Shown here piece by piece: positions 21,105-22,036 of a stretch of DNA of 22,036 nt. This DNA is from Planctomycetia bacterium. Its GTDB lineage: Bacteria > Planctomycetota > Phycisphaerae > Phycisphaerales > SM1A02. The notes beneath the pieces were generated by a model. The model was given only the letters and a program-made list of their open reading frames with translations, was not told the origin of the DNA and made no database searches. The stretch lies in NCBI GenBank assembly GCA_005799205.1, contig SYHM01000072.1, positions 1 through 22,036 of the forward strand, given 5' to 3'. Position numbers and translations under genes: made by a program. Each line of letters begins with the position of its first letter. Position 1 is the first letter of the stretch.

Positions 21105-22036
21105 ATGACCACGATCTACCGCCGTTCATTCCAGTCCCCCGCCGCGATTGCGTTCGCTATCACACTGCTCGCAACTGCCGCCGCTCCGATCGAGCAGGAT
21201 GCGAAAGCGCTGAAGGGTTCGATCCGCGTTGATGGCTCCTCGACGGTCTATCCCATCACCGAAGCGGTCGCGGAAGAGTTTTCGAAGGATGCCCCACGAG
21301 TCAGCGTCACCGTTGGCATCTCTGGTACGGGAGGTGGATTCAAGCGCTTCTGTGCGGGAGAGACGGCGATCTCCGCAGCGTCTCGCCCGATCAGCGTGAG
21401 CGAGGTTGAACTCGCGGCGAAGAACTCGATTGAGTTCATTGAGGTGCCTGTCGCATACGACGCGCTCAGTATCGTCGTGCATCCAACGAATGACTGGCTC
21501 AAGTCCATCACGCTCGCGCAGTTGAAGGCGATCTACAACGCAGGCGGAGCCAAGACATGGAAAGATGTTGACCCCTCGTGGCCCAACCGCCCAATCAAGA
21601 TTTTCTCTCCTGGTACTGACTCGGGCACCTTTGATTACTTCAAGGAAGCAGTCCTTGGCAAGGACGGGAAGGTGCGGTCAGACATCAGCGTCTCTGAGGA
21701 TGACAATGTGCTCGTGCTTGGAGTGAGCGGCGATCCAGACGCCGTTGGGTTCTTTGGTCTCGCGTACTTCGATGAAAACAAGGACAAGTTGCGGGCTGTG
21801 CCGGTGATCGACGCCAAAGGCGCTCCAGTGCCGCCGAACGCGGTGACAGTCAACGACGGCAGCTATCCGCTGTCGCGGCCCCTCTTCATCTACGTCAACG
21901 CCAAGGCCGCGACACAACCAGAGGTCGCGGCATTCGTCGACTTCTACCTTGCGCACAGCCGTTCTCTCGTCAGCGAAGTGGGGTATGTCGAACTCCCAGA
22001 GGCGATCTTCGCAAAGTCCAGTGCCAACTGGAAGGC
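21105..22036 (+). CDS. pstS: Phosphate ABC transporter substrate-binding protein PstS, 3' end outside window
   Basis: PstS captures phosphate in the periplasm and delivers it to the PstCAB importer. About 310 codons are present; the frame is still open at the right edge and probably near its end. A signal peptide occupies about residues 1-27 (PAAIAFAITLLATAAA), without a lipobox, so the protein is likely soluble in the periplasm. Phosphate-binding loops are visible: DGSSTVYPIT at 43-52, GTGGGFKRFCAGE followed by ISAASRPI, and SPGTDSGTFDYF. DPDAVGFFGLAYF and the C-terminal region also match the family. It follows phoR after only 35 bases, and a candidate Pho box lies in that gap and over the phoR stop. 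pstC, pstA and pstB presumably lie beyond the window. Confidence 0.94.
   Translation, partial: MTTIYRRSFQSPAAIAFAITLLATAAAPIEQDAKALKGSIRVDGSSTVYPITEAVAEEFSKDAPRVSVTVGISGTGGGFKRFCAGETAISAASRPISVSEVELAAKNSIEFIEVPVAYDALSIVVHPTNDWLKSITLAQLKAIYNAGGAKTWKDVDPSWPNRPIKIFSPGTDSGTFDYFKEAVLGKDGKVRSDISVSEDDNVLVLGVSGDPDAVGFFGLAYFDENKDKLRAVPVIDAKGAPVPPNAVTVNDGSYPLSRPLFIYVNAKAATQPEVAAFVDFYLAHSRSLVSEVGYVELPEAIFAKSSANWK

Noticed and set aside
1..22036. Mobile elements, prophage, CRISPR arrays, toxin-antitoxin or defence islands
   Set aside because: I looked for transposase, integrase, repeat-spacer and defence-gene signatures and found none. The gene content is mainly housekeeping.

Overview
This window looks like chromosomal DNA of a planctomycete, most likely of the class Phycisphaerae. 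That placement is an inference. It rests on three things: the paired dockerin-like C-terminal repeats on the large exported metalloprotease, the small GGQ release-factor-like protein of a type I associate with planctomycetes and relatives, and the moderately high GC content. I see no phage genes, transposases, CRISPR array or plasmid functions. The window holds 18 protein genes and one tRNA, is densely packed, and has no gene-free stretch above about 265 bases.

Layout. Positions 1-4170 hold hflX (minus strand, cut by the left edge), diverging over 41 bases from tsaD, a GGQ release-factor-like gene overlapping tsaD, and an M20 amidohydrolase. Positions 4236-6506 encode a modular secreted zinc metalloprotease. 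Positions 6512-9329 hold transaldolase (minus) diverging from glucose-6-phosphate isomerase (plus), two central sugar-phosphate enzymes. Positions 9432-11067 are a two-gene exported unit (SnoaL-like protein plus HSL-type esterase). Positions 11089-13453 are a minus-strand pair of lipoproteins of unknown function. Positions 13605-16416 (minus) hold a NifS/IscS-type cysteine desulfurase, tRNA-Leu(CAG) and recA with an unusual N-terminal extension. Positions 16680-18853 hold UDP-glucuronate decarboxylase (minus) diverging from anhydro-N-acetylmuramate kinase (plus). Positions 18911-22036 are a phosphate-response cluster: PhoB-type regulator, PhoR-type kinase and pstS (cut by the right edge).

How the parts work together. 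The clearest functional unit is phoB-phoR-pstS. Two copies of TGAACAC with an 11-base period overlap the phoR stop codon just before pstS and have the geometry of a Pho box, which suggests the regulator controls its own downstream transporter. The other units are mostly housekeeping: ribosome rescue and tRNA modification, sugar metabolism, DNA repair, and cell-wall recycling with nucleotide-sugar supply.

The most unusual signal is window-wide. Most genes that must start their own transcript lack a Shine-Dalgarno sequence and instead carry a -10-like hexamer (TANNNT or NANNNT) exactly six bases before the start codon (tsaD, M20, metalloprotease, pgi, anmK, phoB, pstS). hflX and uxs share TAGACTCGA, also six bases before ATG. 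tal, recA, the SnoaL-like gene and the first lipoprotein gene instead have Shine-Dalgarno sequences. This predicts two classes of mRNA, leaderless and leadered. Other points of interest are the recA upstream region (operator-like repeat and leader hairpin), a perfect 13-base inverted repeat between recA and the tRNA, and the two-lipoprotein module.
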